The notes: generated from the sequence alone by a model not told the origin. Shown: positions 26,967 to 37,107, counted from the stretch's first letter. The stretch is DNA of 64,000 nt from Mycolicibacterium rutilum (GCF_900108565.1 NZ_LT629971.1:1302001-1366000), one strand, 5' to 3'. A program made the numbers and translations.

Positions 26967-26982
26967 ATACCCCCCGAGGTAT
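26967..26982. promoter_or_regulatory. CstR/CsoR-type operator
   Basis: ATACCCCCCGAGGTAT lies 96 bases upstream of the TauE start. With the site at 26933 it probably controls both divergent genes. Confidence 0.65.
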
Positions 26983-27077
26983 TCCGGAGATGGCGCGGTT
27001 CGGTCCCGGCCCCGACAGACAGGACGACACGAGATGTTGAACAAGGCGAGGTTCGAATCTGCCGCGATGAGGTCGCC

Positions 27078-27950
27078 ATGATGGCGTTGACCGTCGCCTT
27101 GGCCGTGTTGGTCGGGGTCGCGCTGGGGCTGCTGGGCGGGGGCGGCGCGATCCTGACCGTCCCGCTGCTGGCCTATGTCGGGGGCCTGGACGCCACGCGG
27201 GCGATCGCAAGTTCGCTTCTGGTGATCGCGGTCACCAGCGCGGTCGGCGCGATCGCCCATGTGCGGGCCGGGCGGGTGCGGTGGGGCGTCGCGCTGCCGT
27301 TCGGCGCGGCGGCCATGACCGTGGCAGTGGGCGGCGGTCTGCTAGCCCGCTTCATTCCCGGGACCGCGCTGCTGATTGCATTCGCGGTGATCATGCTCGC
27401 CGCCGGGGGTGCGATGCTGCGCGGCCGCAGCAACACCCATGCGTGCGACGCGGTCCGGCGCGTGCCCATGGTAAAGATGGCCGTGCTGGGTGTTGCCGTC
27501 GGCGCGGTCAGCGGGCTGGTCGGCGCGGGTGGCGGCTTCCTGTTGGTGCCTGCGCTGGCCGTGCTGACCGGGCTCCCGATGCCCGCCGCGGTCGGCACCT
27601 CCCTGGTGGTGATCGCGATGCAATCGTTCGCCGGTCTGACGGGGCATCTGGCCAGCGGACAGGTCGACTGGCCAGTGGCCGCTGTGGTCACCGCCGCCGC
27701 CGTTGTGGGCGCTCTGATCGGCGCACGCTTTACCGGCGCGGTCGATCCCGATGCGTTGCGCACGCTCTTCGGCTGGTTCGTTCTGGTGATGGCGTCGGTG
27801 CTCCTCGCGCAGGAGACAACCCTGGCTGTCGGTGCCGCGTCTGCAGCCCTGATCATGATCGGCGTCGGCACTTATGTCACCTGCCGTCGAACCGCCTACT
27901 GTCCCCTGCGGCGGCTCATCCCTCGCGTGCACCCAGCCGCCGCGGCCTGA
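27078..27950 (+). CDS. TauE/SafE-family sulfur transporter
   Basis: From the ATG at 27078 the protein is 290 residues with about eight helices in two repeats: LLGGGGAILTVPLL near residue 20 and GAGGGFLLVPAL near 150. TauE/SafE proteins move sulfite, sulfonates or related anions. A GAUGAGG box precedes the ATG. The longer open frame starting at 26514 runs antisense to the CstB-like gene and is not coding. Export of the sulfite or thiosulfate made by the neighbouring enzyme is the likely job. Confidence 0.88.
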   Translation: MMALTVALAVLVGVALGLLGGGGAILTVPLLAYVGGLDATRAIASSLLVIAVTSAVGAIAHVRAGRVRWGVALPFGAAAMTVAVGGGLLARFIPGTALLIAFAVIMLAAGGAMLRGRSNTHACDAVRRVPMVKMAVLGVAVGAVSGLVGAGGGFLLVPALAVLTGLPMPAAVGTSLVVIAMQSFAGLTGHLASGQVDWPVAAVVTAAAVVGALIGARFTGAVDPDALRTLFGWFVLVMASVLLAQETTLAVGAASAALIMIGVGTYVTCRRTAYCPLRRLIPRVHPAAAA

Positions 27951-27972
27951 CCAGGCGAAGGCACCGGGAAGA

Positions 27973-27989
27973 ATACCCCCACGGGTAAT
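27973..27989. promoter_or_regulatory. CstR/CsoR-type operator (weak)
   Basis: ATACCCCCACGGGTAAT lies 36 bases upstream of the CstR-like gene, consistent with self-control. Confidence 0.5.
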
Positions 27990-27994
27990 GTTGA

Positions 27995-28294
<300 letters not shown>

Positions 28295-28441
28295 CCGGTC
28301 GCTGTCGGCGGAATGATGCTGAACGCCTCCGGTACAAGCTGTCGTGTGGTGCTCGCTCGAATTCCGCATCACGGGGTTCAGCGGACAACCCGCAAATTTG
28401 AGTTTGCCTCGCTTGCGAGAGGTTAGCCGGACGCCATCACC

Positions 28442-29023
28442 ATGAAAGTCACGAAATCGAACAGCAGCGCTCTGCCCGCGCCGGCCGTCGCTATCGCCGT
28501 AGCGTTGACGGCCGGGACGCTGGGCGTGGGCTATTGGGCCCTGGGGCTGGCGACCATGCTCATCTTCACCGCCGGGTTCGTCGGAGGCTTACTCCTATGG
28601 CTGGTGCGGCCGGATGGCGGCACCTGGGCCGACATTCGCGCGCCATATTGGATGGCGTTGACATTGTTTGTGATTCACCGCGTCGAAGAAAAGCAGATGG
28701 AATTCTTCGCGTTCCTGGCGGAGGTCACAGGGGTGCCCACTCCCGCGGTGACGTCAGTTCCCGTGGTCTTGCTGGTCGTCGTTTCGGCTGGCGCCTGGCT
28801 GCTGGTGCCAGTCCTCATGCAGCGCCGGCGGCCAATCGGCCGCTATCTCGCATGGACGTTCTTTGCCTCGATGGGCCTGACCGAGTTGGCGCACTTCCTG
28901 GTGTTTCCGTGGCTCGATCCCACCGGCGCCGGCTACGTGCCCGGAATGTGGAGCGTGATCGCGCTCGCTCCAGCCGCCTGGTGGGGAATGTGGCGTCTCG
29001 CTCGAGCGCCATCCATCACCTAA
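28442..29023 (+). CDS. HxxEE-domain membrane protein
   Basis: The 193-residue membrane protein has about five helices and the HRVEE motif (in FVIHRVEEKQMEF) plus a second GLTELAHF motif, which define the HXXEE family. The function is unknown. A metal site in the membrane is suggested by the His and Glu residues. No operator dyad is seen upstream. Confidence 0.75.
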   Translation: MKVTKSNSSALPAPAVAIAVALTAGTLGVGYWALGLATMLIFTAGFVGGLLLWLVRPDGGTWADIRAPYWMALTLFVIHRVEEKQMEFFAFLAEVTGVPTPAVTSVPVVLLVVVSAGAWLLVPVLMQRRRPIGRYLAWTFFASMGLTELAHFLVFPWLDPTGAGYVPGMWSVIALAPAAWWGMWRLARAPSIT

Positions 29024-29111
29024 GGCGACCGTGCAAACGGTAACGCACGGCGCTGCTGCTTCATCGTCGGTTAGCTGTGCGCCAGCGGGCACGCCGCAGT
29101 TCTACGGTGTC

Positions 29112-29126
29112 GCTACGTATATAGTC
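29112..29126. promoter_or_regulatory. BlaI-type dyad upstream of the DsbA-like gene
   Basis: GCTACGTATATAGTC contains the CTACGTA core and a degenerate right arm, 100 bases before the start. Confidence 0.45.
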
Positions 29127-29225
29127 ACAGGAGAGATGCATATTTTCACGTCCGTTCCGATGCGCCGCTACGGTGCGCGGCCGCCCACGCAGAACGGACG
29201 CTCTGTGACAGAAGGACGTACTTAG

Positions 29226-29891
29226 ATGGCACCCATCACACGTATTCTGCTGACCGCGTTTGCAGTCATCACCGTGATCATCGGGGCCGGCGTTTACCTC
29301 TCGGTCCAGAAAAAGGACACGCCCGCCGCAGCGCAGGCCGGAGGCGGCGAGGTAGGTCAACTGGTCCGGGACAACAGCCGCCGCCTCAACAACGCCCCGG
29401 ACAGCGATGTCACCCTTGTCGAGTTTCTCGACTTCGAATGCGAGGCGTGCCGCGCAGCATTCCCGATGGTCGAGCAGGCGCGATCCGAGTACGGGGACCG
29501 TGTCAACTTCGTCATCCGCTACTTCCCCATTCCGTCTCACTTCAACGCCGAGCGAGCAGCACGTGCGGTCGAGTCAGCCGCCCAGCAGGGCAAGTTCGAG
29601 CCGATGTACAAGAAGATGTATGAAACCCAGAGCCAATGGGGTGAACAGCGGACTCCGGCCGACTCCACCTTTCGCGGCTTCGCCACCGAACTGGGACTGG
29701 ACATGGCCGCGTTCGACGCCGCTTACAACGATCCCGCCACGCTTGACCGTGTCAATGTGGACGTCGCCGACGGTCAGGCCCTCGGCGTCCAGGGCACCCC
29801 GACTTTCTTCCTCAACGGAAACGAAATGGAATTCAGAAGCTACGACGACTTGTCGGCGGCGGTTGAGGAAGCCTTGAAGGAGCAGCCGTAA
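29226..29891 (+). CDS. DsbA-like thiol-disulfide oxidoreductase
   Basis: The 221-residue protein has an N-terminal membrane anchor (residues 5-28) and a DsbA-type thioredoxin fold with the active site CEAC (in FLDFECEACRAAF) and the cis-Pro loop VQGTPTFF. It should act outside the membrane on protein thiols. GAAGGACG precedes the ATG. Its likely partners here are CcdA and the oxidase copper-assembly factors. Confidence 0.9.
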   Translation: MAPITRILLTAFAVITVIIGAGVYLSVQKKDTPAAAQAGGGEVGQLVRDNSRRLNNAPDSDVTLVEFLDFECEACRAAFPMVEQARSEYGDRVNFVIRYFPIPSHFNAERAARAVESAAQQGKFEPMYKKMYETQSQWGEQRTPADSTFRGFATELGLDMAAFDAAYNDPATLDRVNVDVADGQALGVQGTPTFFLNGNEMEFRSYDDLSAAVEEALKEQP

Positions 29892-29931
29892 AGGATGGGC
29901 GGGTATGCCCCGTTGCGGTACGTGGCCACCT

Positions 29932-31860
29932 TCACGCGTCAATGGTCGGCGCACGTAGGTTGTCCGTTCGCAGGCAACCGGTGCGCTTTGCGGCGACGAT
30001 TGCGATGACCGTCAACATCGCCACAGCACTACTGACTGAGACGATTACACCGCCCACCCTCTGGTCACTAAGAAGATTCGTCTGCCAGCTCAGCCTCAGC
30101 GAACGGTAGAAGTCGCCACCAAGGACAGCCTGCATCCGCACCACCACAATGCCTGCGACCACGAACTGGGACAGCGCGAACAACGTCATCGCAACTCGAC
30201 GCTGCGTGGACATCGGCCCTGGCGTTGGCCCCGCGCCGCTGACGGCAACGAAGAACAGCGTGCCACTGAACAGGAAAAAGCCGATCGTCGCCATGTGCGC
30301 GGCATGGTCGCTCATTGCGACGTCGTAGACGCCAGCAATGCATAGGCCGTAGACGCCCACCATGAGTATCGCCAGCGCCGTCCACGGTTGGGTGAGTAGG
30401 CGCGTCATCGGTGCGGCCACGACGCTCTGAACCCATTCGCGTGGGCCGGGAGCAGAATTCGGCTCAGCTGCCTTCAGCGCCTTGAGTGCCAGCGTCACAG
30501 GCGCGCCCTGGACGAGCAGCGCCGGCACCGCGATGGTGAGCAGCAATTGAACGATGGCGTGCATGCTGTACATCGCCGCCATGTACATGCCCAGTCCCGA
30601 CGAGGTAGCGAATAGCATTGTGATACAACCGATCAGCCAACATATGGTGCGTCGCTTCGACCACGGGTCCCCACGGCGGGCCAGCCGGTACACCGCAGCG
30701 AGGTAGATGCTTGCCATGACGACCGCTGCTGTACCGAAGATGAGGTCGAATCGCCAATCGGTAAACACTGCAGCAATCGTTGGCGACTCGGAAAGGTCGA
30801 ATCCGAGCGCAACCTCAGCTGGCGAGGGCTCGCTTCTCGTCGGAGGCGGCGGAGTGCGACCAAGCCCGACCGCGACTCCGACCGCGATGCCGAACAGGGC
30901 AGCCTCGCCGAGCGCGAGCCGCAGGAGCGGTCGACGTGCAGTCGAATCATGCTGCAGCGCAACGATTGCCGAACGCCGTTGGCGCCAGCCAAGAACACCG
31001 AGACTAACAAGCGCCGCCACCTTCGCCAGAATCAAGAGTCCATAGGTACTGGTCCAGAGGTTCGTCAGGTCGATCCGCACCGCGGCATTGATGAACCCAC
31101 TGGCAGCCATCGCGACGAAGCATCCAAGCGCCAGTCGCGAGAATCGTCGAGCGGCGAGGTCGGTGTAACTGCCACGGCGCAGCGCGTGTACGACCAGCGC
31201 GAGCAGTCCACCGGCCCACAACGACCCGGCAACCAGATGGATGAGCAGGCTGTTGGTCGCAATATCGTGTGATCCGCCCGTGGAAGAGTGCCCCGTCACG
31301 GCGACCGGCACCAAAGTCACCAGCCCCCCGATCAATAGGCCAGGTGTCCACGACCACCGCAACACCGTCAGACTCGCCACGGCGACGACTGCGGCCAGGA
31401 TGGAGGTGGTGCGCCACGCCGCAGTGGTTTCGACAAGGCCGGCCGCCGACCAAACATCCAGCGGTGTCAGGTCCGTCAACGGCACTCCCGACACATCGGA
31501 GACGGTCAGCGCCACCAATAGCGCAGCGCACATCGCCCACACCACACAAGCGACAGCGCCGACCCGCACCGCGCGGTACCCATCAACGTCGAGCACTCCA
31601 CTGGTTTGTGGCGGCACGAGGAAGGCGGCGAACAAGAAGTGCCCGATCGTCACTATCGCAGCGATCTCACCGGCGCCGCGCAGGAAGGGCAGCCCGTAGG
31701 CAGTGGTCGGCCCAGGATCTCTGAGTCCTGTTACCTCAAGCGCGTCGTCCAACATGAGGGCGCCGATCGCGCCGGCGGTCACGCCCGCCACCAATGCGAC
31801 ACCGAGCAACACCGGCCACACCACCCGGCGACGCCCACCGGCAACGGAGGTCGCCGTCAC
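29932..31860 (-). CDS. CopD-CtaG fusion membrane protein
   Basis: The 642-residue protein joins an N-terminal CopD-like copper-import domain (about 1-320; GHSSTGGSHDIATN and many helices) to a C-terminal CtaG domain of the caa3-oxidase assembly type (about 340-620; SGLGMYMAAMYSMHAIVQ, SDHAAHMATIGFF). Mycobacterial chromosomes carry a similar fusion. It should bring copper across the membrane for oxidase assembly. The GTG start lies 40 bases after the ccdA stop, so the two genes form an operon. Confidence 0.88.
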   Translation of the reverse strand: MTATSVAGGRRRVVWPVLLGVALVAGVTAGAIGALMLDDALEVTGLRDPGPTTAYGLPFLRGAGEIAAIVTIGHFLFAAFLVPPQTSGVLDVDGYRAVRVGAVACVVWAMCAALLVALTVSDVSGVPLTDLTPLDVWSAAGLVETTAAWRTTSILAAVVAVASLTVLRWSWTPGLLIGGLVTLVPVAVTGHSSTGGSHDIATNSLLIHLVAGSLWAGGLLALVVHALRRGSYTDLAARRFSRLALGCFVAMAASGFINAAVRIDLTNLWTSTYGLLILAKVAALVSLGVLGWRQRRSAIVALQHDSTARRPLLRLALGEAALFGIAVGVAVGLGRTPPPPTRSEPSPAEVALGFDLSESPTIAAVFTDWRFDLIFGTAAVVMASIYLAAVYRLARRGDPWSKRRTICWLIGCITMLFATSSGLGMYMAAMYSMHAIVQLLLTIAVPALLVQGAPVTLALKALKAAEPNSAPGPREWVQSVVAAPMTRLLTQPWTALAILMVGVYGLCIAGVYDVAMSDHAAHMATIGFFLFSGTLFFVAVSGAGPTPGPMSTQRRVAMTLFALSQFVVAGIVVVRMQAVLGGDFYRSLRLSWQTNLLSDQRVGGVIVSVSSAVAMLTVIAIVAAKRTGCLRTDNLRAPTIDA

Positions 31861-31900
31861 GTTTTGCGCTCCGTCAGCGCAGAAGGCCGCTCACGCACCG

Positions 31901-32671
31901 TCATATCGGAAGTGTGGTGTTGCTGACGAAGACATCGCGCACCCACGTCACCACCTCATTCCACAATCCGGTCAGCAAGGCGATGCCGACGACGACGAGG
32001 AGCACGCCACCAAAAGTTTGAATTCGCCGCGTGTTTCGACGAAGCCAGCCCAACGCCTTAACTGCGCGCCCGGATGCGATTGCCAACAGCACAAACGGGA
32101 TGCCCAGCCCGAGACAGTAGGCGACTACAAGCAAAACGCCACGAAATACAGTTGGCCCCTCGGTGGCAGAGGCCACTGCTATGACGCCCGTAAGCGTCGG
32201 ACCCAAACAAGGAGTCCAGCCGAGCCCGAAGACAGCCCCAAGCAGCGGTGCACCCCCGAGCGTTGACAACGACTTCGGCGCCAAACGCGCTTCCCGTTGC
32301 AGTGCAGGGATGACACCCATAAACACCAGACCCATCAAGATCGTGATGACCCCACCAAGGCGTTGCAACCACAACCCGTTACTGATCACCGTCGACGTCA
32401 GGCCCAGGATCGCGACAGAACCCATCAGGAACACCGCCGTGAAGCCAGCCACAAACAAACCCGCGGCGCCGGCGACCCGCAAGTGCGCACTGACTTGCCG
32501 CTGGGCACGTGCCTCGTCGTCGACGCCAACAATGGCCGCCAAATAGGACAGATACCCGGGTACGAGCGGAACGACGCACGGCGATGCAAATGACACCAGC
32601 CCCGCCAGCACCGAGACAAGCACGGCGAACAGCACATGTCCAGACGTCGCGATCTCGGTGAAACTAGTCAC
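31901..32671 (-). CDS. ccdA: CcdA-type cytochrome c biogenesis / thiol transporter
   Basis: This 256-residue DsbD-family protein has six or more membrane helices and the two conserved Cys motifs [13 protein letters not shown] and [12 protein letters not shown], which pass electrons across the membrane. It would keep the periplasmic thioredoxin-fold proteins in this cluster reduced. The GTG start lies 44 bases from a strong BlaI-type dyad. Divergent from an L,D-transpeptidase. Confidence 0.9.
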   Translation of the reverse strand: MTSFTEIATSGHVLFAVLVSVLAGLVSFASPCVVPLVPGYLSYLAAIVGVDDEARAQRQVSAHLRVAGAAGLFVAGFTAVFLMGSVAILGLTSTVISNGLWLQRLGGVITILMGLVFMGVIPALQREARLAPKSLSTLGGAPLLGAVFGLGWTPCLGPTLTGVIAVASATEGPTVFRGVLLVVAYCLGLGIPFVLLAIASGRAVKALGWLRRNTRRIQTFGGVLLVVVGIALLTGLWNEVVTWVRDVFVSNTTLPI

Positions 32672-32714
32672 GGCGTTTCAGACTCTTCACATCCACCTGT
32701 CCTGAACTCCCACA

Positions 32715-32729
32715 TCTACTACGTAGGTC
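32715..32729. promoter_or_regulatory. BlaI-type dyad upstream of ccdA
   Basis: ATCTACTACGTAGGT is one base from the perfect repeat at 10262. Confidence 0.65.
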
Positions 32730-32756
32730 AGCAGTCACGCTATGCGCTGCCCATCA

Positions 32757-32778
32757 TCTACTATGCAACTACGTAGCA
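32757..32778. promoter_or_regulatory. BlaI-type dyad upstream of the L,D-transpeptidase
   Basis: ATCTACTATGC followed by AACTACGTAGC carries two half-dyads, 64 bases before the enzyme start. Confidence 0.6.
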
Positions 32779-32841
32779 ACTCGGCGGCCGTCGACGTCCT
32801 CTAACGCATTGACGGCGACCAGTGGATGGGAGAAGACCTGT

Positions 32842-33780
32842 ATGCGGTGTCCGCCGCTAACGCCAGTCGTCGCGATATTGACATCCCTCTTCGCGGCGAT
32901 GGCGCTCCTGGCCGCGCCGTCAGCCTCCGCCCAACCACCAGTACCCGTGCCTACGCCCGGCGACCCTATGGGGATCCCAGTACCGACCTCGTCGAACCCT
33001 TTCGTGCCGTCCCTCGGGTCGGCGCCGGCGACTGCAGACCCACCCGCCGGCCAGAATCCGGCACCGTACCTCGGCCCGCCAGTATTCGCGCCACCCACGT
33101 TCAACCCGGTGAACGGCTCAACCGTTGGCGTCGCCAAACCCATCATCATCAACTTCCAGCGGCCGATCGCCGACCGGCCTCTAGCCGAACAAGCCGTCCA
33201 CGTCTCGTCGAACCCCCCGGTTCCCGGCAAGTTCTACTGGATGAGCGCGACTCAACTCAGGTGGCGCCCGATCGACTTCTGGCCCGCCAACACCACGGTG
33301 ACCGTCGACGCGGGCGGAACTAAGTCGAGCTTTCGCACCGGTGACGCGTTGGTGGCGACCATCGATAACGCGACCCTCCAAATGGAGGTGATGCGCAACG
33401 GCGTGCTCGAGAAGACCATTCCCGTGTCTCTAGGTAAGCCGGGCTATGAAACACCCAACGGCACCTACTACGTGCTCGAGAAGTTCGCCGACATGGTGAT
33501 GGACTCCTCGACCTACGGCGTGCCCATCAACTCCGCCGAGGGCTACAAGCTCAAAGTCAAGGACGCGGTGCGCATCAACAACGCGGGCATCTTCGTTCAC
33601 GGCGCACCCTGGTCGGTGGCGGACCAAGGCAAACGGAACGTTAGCCACGGCTGTCCCAACCTCAGTCCAGCCAACGCCCAGTGGTTCTACGACACGTTTG
33701 GTAGCGGCGACCCGGTCGTGGTCAAGAACTCCGTCGGCGTGTACGACGAGAACGACGGTGCGCAGGACTGGCAGATCTGA
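32842..33780 (+). CDS. L,D-transpeptidase (single Ig-like domain)
   Basis: From the ATG at 32842 (GGAGAAG eight bases before it) the protein is 312 residues: signal peptide ending ASA, a Pro-rich linker, an Ig-like domain (about 75-165), and a YkuD domain with HGAPW and SHGCPNL (catalytic Cys near 270). It shares the YGVP...[10 protein letters not shown] layout of the other copies. Divergent from ccdA, with a BlaI-type dyad for each promoter. Confidence 0.92.
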   Translation: MRCPPLTPVVAILTSLFAAMALLAAPSASAQPPVPVPTPGDPMGIPVPTSSNPFVPSLGSAPATADPPAGQNPAPYLGPPVFAPPTFNPVNGSTVGVAKPIIINFQRPIADRPLAEQAVHVSSNPPVPGKFYWMSATQLRWRPIDFWPANTTVTVDAGGTKSSFRTGDALVATIDNATLQMEVMRNGVLEKTIPVSLGKPGYETPNGTYYVLEKFADMVMDSSTYGVPINSAEGYKLKVKDAVRINNAGIFVHGAPWSVADQGKRNVSHGCPNLSPANAQWFYDTFGSGDPVVVKNSVGVYDENDGAQDWQI

Positions 33781-33839
33781 TACGCGCACAACGGGTCCCG
33801 CGTCTCCCGACCCGGTGGCCGCCCCTCGATGCCCGGAGG

Positions 33840-34517
33840 CTAGGTGGTGTCACCGTCGATGCGCTGAGCGAATTGCTGCATGCAGGCGGTCGAACAGAAC
33901 CGGTACGACGTACCCGCATGCGTGATCGTCAATTCTCGGACGCCCGTCGCGACGTGCATCCGACAGACAGGATCCACATGCTCGCGGTGATGAGTACCGA
34001 TGTCGAGAGCAAATGCACCAATAGGCGATCCGACGTTGCGCAGCGTCAGTGATCCCAACGCGGTCATCGCCGCGAGATCAGCTGCCGGAAGCGCCGACGC
34101 GACACCTTCATTGACGACGATCTGCCCGGCCTGCGCGAGGCTAGCGAGCCTCGCCGCGGTGTTGACCGTCGAACCGAAGACGTCTCCGCGTCGCTTCACC
34201 ACGGGGCCAGCGGCGATGCCGGCCCGCAACATCGGAAAGCCTTGGACGCGACTGATCTCGGCGGTGAGTCTTCGGAGGAAAGTCACTGCCGTAGCCGGGC
34301 TCTCACTCACCACCAGCACCGCATCGCCGATTGTCTTGATGACCTCGTCGGCGGGACCGAGAACCCGTGTCGCTGAGGCGGCGAATGTTTCTGCCAGCTG
34401 TGCAGCGCTGTGATCGCCGTGGGTTTCGGTGAACGCGGTGAAGCCAGACATGTCGACGAAGACGACGGCTGCTTCGACATCGGCGTGCTCGAAGTTCGCT
34501 GCTGCACTCAACATCAT
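33840..34517 (-). CDS. class III nucleotide cyclase fused to a YHS domain
   Basis: The 225-residue protein repeats the design of the gene at 24720: a cyclase domain with FVDMSGFT, KTIGDAVL and NTAARL, then a YHS-type domain DPVCRMHV ... YRFCSTACMQQFA. Its ATG overlaps the stop of the P1B-4 ATPase gene by one base, so the two are co-translated. This ties a possible cAMP signal to metal export. I rejected the longer open frame to 34718, which runs inside the ATPase gene. Confidence 0.87.
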   Translation of the reverse strand: MMLSAAANFEHADVEAAVVFVDMSGFTAFTETHGDHSAAQLAETFAASATRVLGPADEVIKTIGDAVLVVSESPATAVTFLRRLTAEISRVQGFPMLRAGIAAGPVVKRRGDVFGSTVNTAARLASLAQAGQIVVNEGVASALPAADLAAMTALGSLTLRNVGSPIGAFALDIGTHHREHVDPVCRMHVATGVRELTITHAGTSYRFCSTACMQQFAQRIDGDTT

Positions 34518-37060
34518 CACGGATCCTGTAGGAGCCTCGCGTCCGCCGTAACGCTCGGTTCTGGGGCTCTCACGGGTTCCATCCGCATCCCTAAGAGCCG
34601 AAGTGCATTGGCGACCACGATCAGTGTCGAGCCTTCGTGAATGAGTACGGCGGGACCGATGCCCAATCCGAGGATCGTCGCCGGAATGAGAAGCGCGACG
34701 ATGCCGAGACTCGCCCACAGATTCTGCTTGATGATCCGTGAGGAGCGGCGACTCAGGCTCACGGCGAACGGCAACGCTCGCAGATCGTCTGCCATCAGCG
34801 CGACGTCAGCGGTTTCTAAGGCAACGTCGGAACCGGCCGCACCCATCGCGATGCCTACGCTTGCGCCCGCCATTGCGGGCGCGTCGTTGACGCCGTCTCC
34901 CACCATGCCCACGCGTCCGTAACGCTCACGCAGAGCAGCGATCTCAGCCACCTTGTCCTCGGGCATCAGATCCCCGCGGGCGTAGGCAACACCGACTTCG
35001 CCGGCGACGGCGTCGGCCACCCGCTGGTTATCTCCGGACAGCATCACGGTCTTTGAAACGCCGATCTCGGCGAGACGGGCGATGACCGCCGACGCCTCTG
35101 CGCGAGGAACGTCCATCAATCCGATCGCACCCAGCCAACGCTCGCCTGCGCGGACGAGCATCGTGGTGCGGCCGGCCTGTTCGAGGCGCTCCACCTCGCC
35201 GGCCAAATAGGCTGGCGGTCGCTCGTCGGCGCCGGTGAACATTTCGGTCTTGCCGATGCGGATCTCGACCCCATCGACGGACGCCACGATGCCGCGGCCT
35301 GTGAGAGCTCGAACGTCCGTCGCGCGGGGTACTGCCGCGCCCGCGAGGCGCTCGCGGCCGTCGCGGACGATGGCACGGGCCAGCGGATGATCACTCTGCT
35401 CCTCAACGGCAACGGCGACGGTAAGCAGCTCCGCCTCATTGCTGTCGGCGCTGGCAACGACCTCGGCGATCCCGGGCTTACCCTCGGTGAGGGTGCCGGT
35501 CTTGTCGAAAGCCAGCACATCCACCCGACCCAACTCTTCGAGCGCGGCTCCGCCTTTCATCAGGATTCCGGCTCTGGCCGCTCGCGCCACCGCCGACAAA
35601 ACCGCACTGGGCGTGGCGATCGCCAGCGCACACGGACTGGCAGCCACCAGCACGGCGAGTGCGCGGTACACGGTGGCGGTGAACGGTTCATCGACCACGA
35701 AGCCGGCGAACAACAGCAGGACGACTCCGATCAGAATCGTCGGCACGAAAATCCGCTGAAACCGGTCGGTGAACCGCTGAGTAGAGGTGGTCTTGGTCTG
35801 CGCCTCGGCCACCAACCGGACGACTCGGGCAAGGGTGGAGTCACCGGCGAGCCGAGTCACCTGGATCTCGATGGCGCCGGCACCGTTGATCGTCCCGGCG
35901 AACACCCGCGATGCCGCGTCAATGAGGTCGGGCGACGCCGCCGCTGCCGCCACATCCGGCACCGGATACTTATCGACGGGAACGCTTTCCCCGGTCACGG
36001 GGGCCTGATCGATGCTAGTGGCGCCAGCCACGACGAAGCCGTCGGCAGCAAGCCGCACGTTGGGTCGCACGACGACGATATCCCCAACGCGCAGGTCGCC
36101 CACCGGCACTTCCACAGTGTCGCCCGTGCCGCCGCGGCGGACCAGGGCCGTCTTCGGAGCAATCTCGGCGAGCGCTTCGATCGCCCGGCGGGCTCGCCCC
36201 ATCGCATAGCCCTCGAGCGCGTGGCCGACGCTGAACAGGAACAGCAGAAGCGCGCCTTCGGCGACTTCACCGAGCGCCGCCGCACCGGCGGCCGACACCA
36301 GCATCAGGAAGTCGATCTCGAACCGACCCTGACGAACGCTGGCGAAGGCTTCCTGCACGGTGAAGAACGCACCGAAGAAAAAGGCCAGGGAGTAGACCAC
36401 CAACTCCGTGGAACGCGGTGTGTCGGCGAAGGTCGCTAGCAACCAACCCACCAGGAGAAGCGTCCCCGCCAGGCCCGCGAAGATCAGCTCGGTGCGCTCG
36501 CCAAAGATTCCGCCGTGCTCATGCTGGTGCCCGGTGTGCTCCCCGTCTTTTACACCGTGGTCCACCGGATGGTCCGTCTCGGCGACAGTCGCAGGTGTCG
36601 TGTCTGGCCCGGCGATGGCGGCGATCACGTCTACCAATTCCTGGGCCGTGACCGAGGATCGTTCGAACTCCACTTCGAGTGAGGTCGTCGTAGCGGTTGC
36701 GGCGACGACGCCGGGCATCCTGGTTAATCGGTCGACCAGTGCCGTCCTCGTCGATTCGTCATCCTCGGCGGTTCCGGTCAGCAACCAGCGCAGATGGCCG
36801 TAATGCGAACTGATGGTTTCGGCGACCTGCCAAGCGCGTCGTTGCACATCGACTGCCGTCGCCGCGGCAGCGTCGTAGTGCACGCACAGGCGCGGCGTGA
36901 GCGTCCCGCCGTCGACGACGTGGACTTCGTCAATCAGCGGAGTCGCTGCCAAATCGCGCGTCAGACGGTCCGCGCAGCGGTCGTCACTGCCCGGCAAGAG
37001 GTCCGCCAGGTCGAGCGCCAATGTCTCGTTCGCCTGGAGACGGCCGGCATCGCGGTTCAT
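34517..37060 (-). CDS. P1B-4-type metal ATPase with degenerate N-terminal domains
   Basis: From the ATG at 37060 the pump is 847 residues. About 170 N-terminal residues look like two ferredoxin-fold metal domains without CxxC, then a His-rich stretch (HGVKDGEHTGHQHEHGG). The core has AASPCALAIATPS, DKTGTLTEG, GDGVNDAPAM and HEGSTLIVVAN; SPC with HEGST is the P1B-4 signature (Co, Zn, Fe or Cd). In-frame ATGs at 37084 and 37102 would put the start inside the palindrome at 37082-37107, so the downstream start is more likely. Confidence 0.9.
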   Translation of the reverse strand: MNRDAGRLQANETLALDLADLLPGSDDRCADRLTRDLAATPLIDEVHVVDGGTLTPRLCVHYDAAAATAVDVQRRAWQVAETISSHYGHLRWLLTGTAEDDESTRTALVDRLTRMPGVVAATATTTSLEVEFERSSVTAQELVDVIAAIAGPDTTPATVAETDHPVDHGVKDGEHTGHQHEHGGIFGERTELIFAGLAGTLLLVGWLLATFADTPRSTELVVYSLAFFFGAFFTVQEAFASVRQGRFEIDFLMLVSAAGAAALGEVAEGALLLFLFSVGHALEGYAMGRARRAIEALAEIAPKTALVRRGGTGDTVEVPVGDLRVGDIVVVRPNVRLAADGFVVAGATSIDQAPVTGESVPVDKYPVPDVAAAAASPDLIDAASRVFAGTINGAGAIEIQVTRLAGDSTLARVVRLVAEAQTKTTSTQRFTDRFQRIFVPTILIGVVLLLFAGFVVDEPFTATVYRALAVLVAASPCALAIATPSAVLSAVARAARAGILMKGGAALEELGRVDVLAFDKTGTLTEGKPGIAEVVASADSNEAELLTVAVAVEEQSDHPLARAIVRDGRERLAGAAVPRATDVRALTGRGIVASVDGVEIRIGKTEMFTGADERPPAYLAGEVERLEQAGRTTMLVRAGERWLGAIGLMDVPRAEASAVIARLAEIGVSKTVMLSGDNQRVADAVAGEVGVAYARGDLMPEDKVAEIAALRERYGRVGMVGDGVNDAPAMAGASVGIAMGAAGSDVALETADVALMADDLRALPFAVSLSRRSSRIIKQNLWASLGIVALLIPATILGLGIGPAVLIHEGSTLIVVANALRLLGMRMEPVRAPEPSVTADARLLQDP

Positions 37061-37081
37061 ATCGCACTCGTCGCGACGGGT

Positions 37082-37107
37082 CATACATGCGACTATACGC
37101 ATGTATG
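37082..37107. promoter_or_regulatory. perfect inverted repeat in the P1B-4 ATPase promoter
   Basis: CATACATGCG and CGCATGTATG are exact reverse complements (10-base arms) around ACTATA. The dyad is centred about 35 bases upstream of the chosen start and is of the kind bound by ArsR- or TetR-type repressors. No gene for such a repressor is adjacent. Confidence 0.7.

Noticed and set aside
26514..27077. Long N-terminal extension of the TauE frame
   Set aside because: It runs antisense to the CstB-like gene and across its promoter and operators. The ATG at 27078 gives a normal TauE length.
35387..36439. A 350-codon open frame antisense to the P1B-4 ATPase
   Set aside because: It is Gly/His/Arg/Gln-rich without recognisable folds, opposite an intact ATPase.
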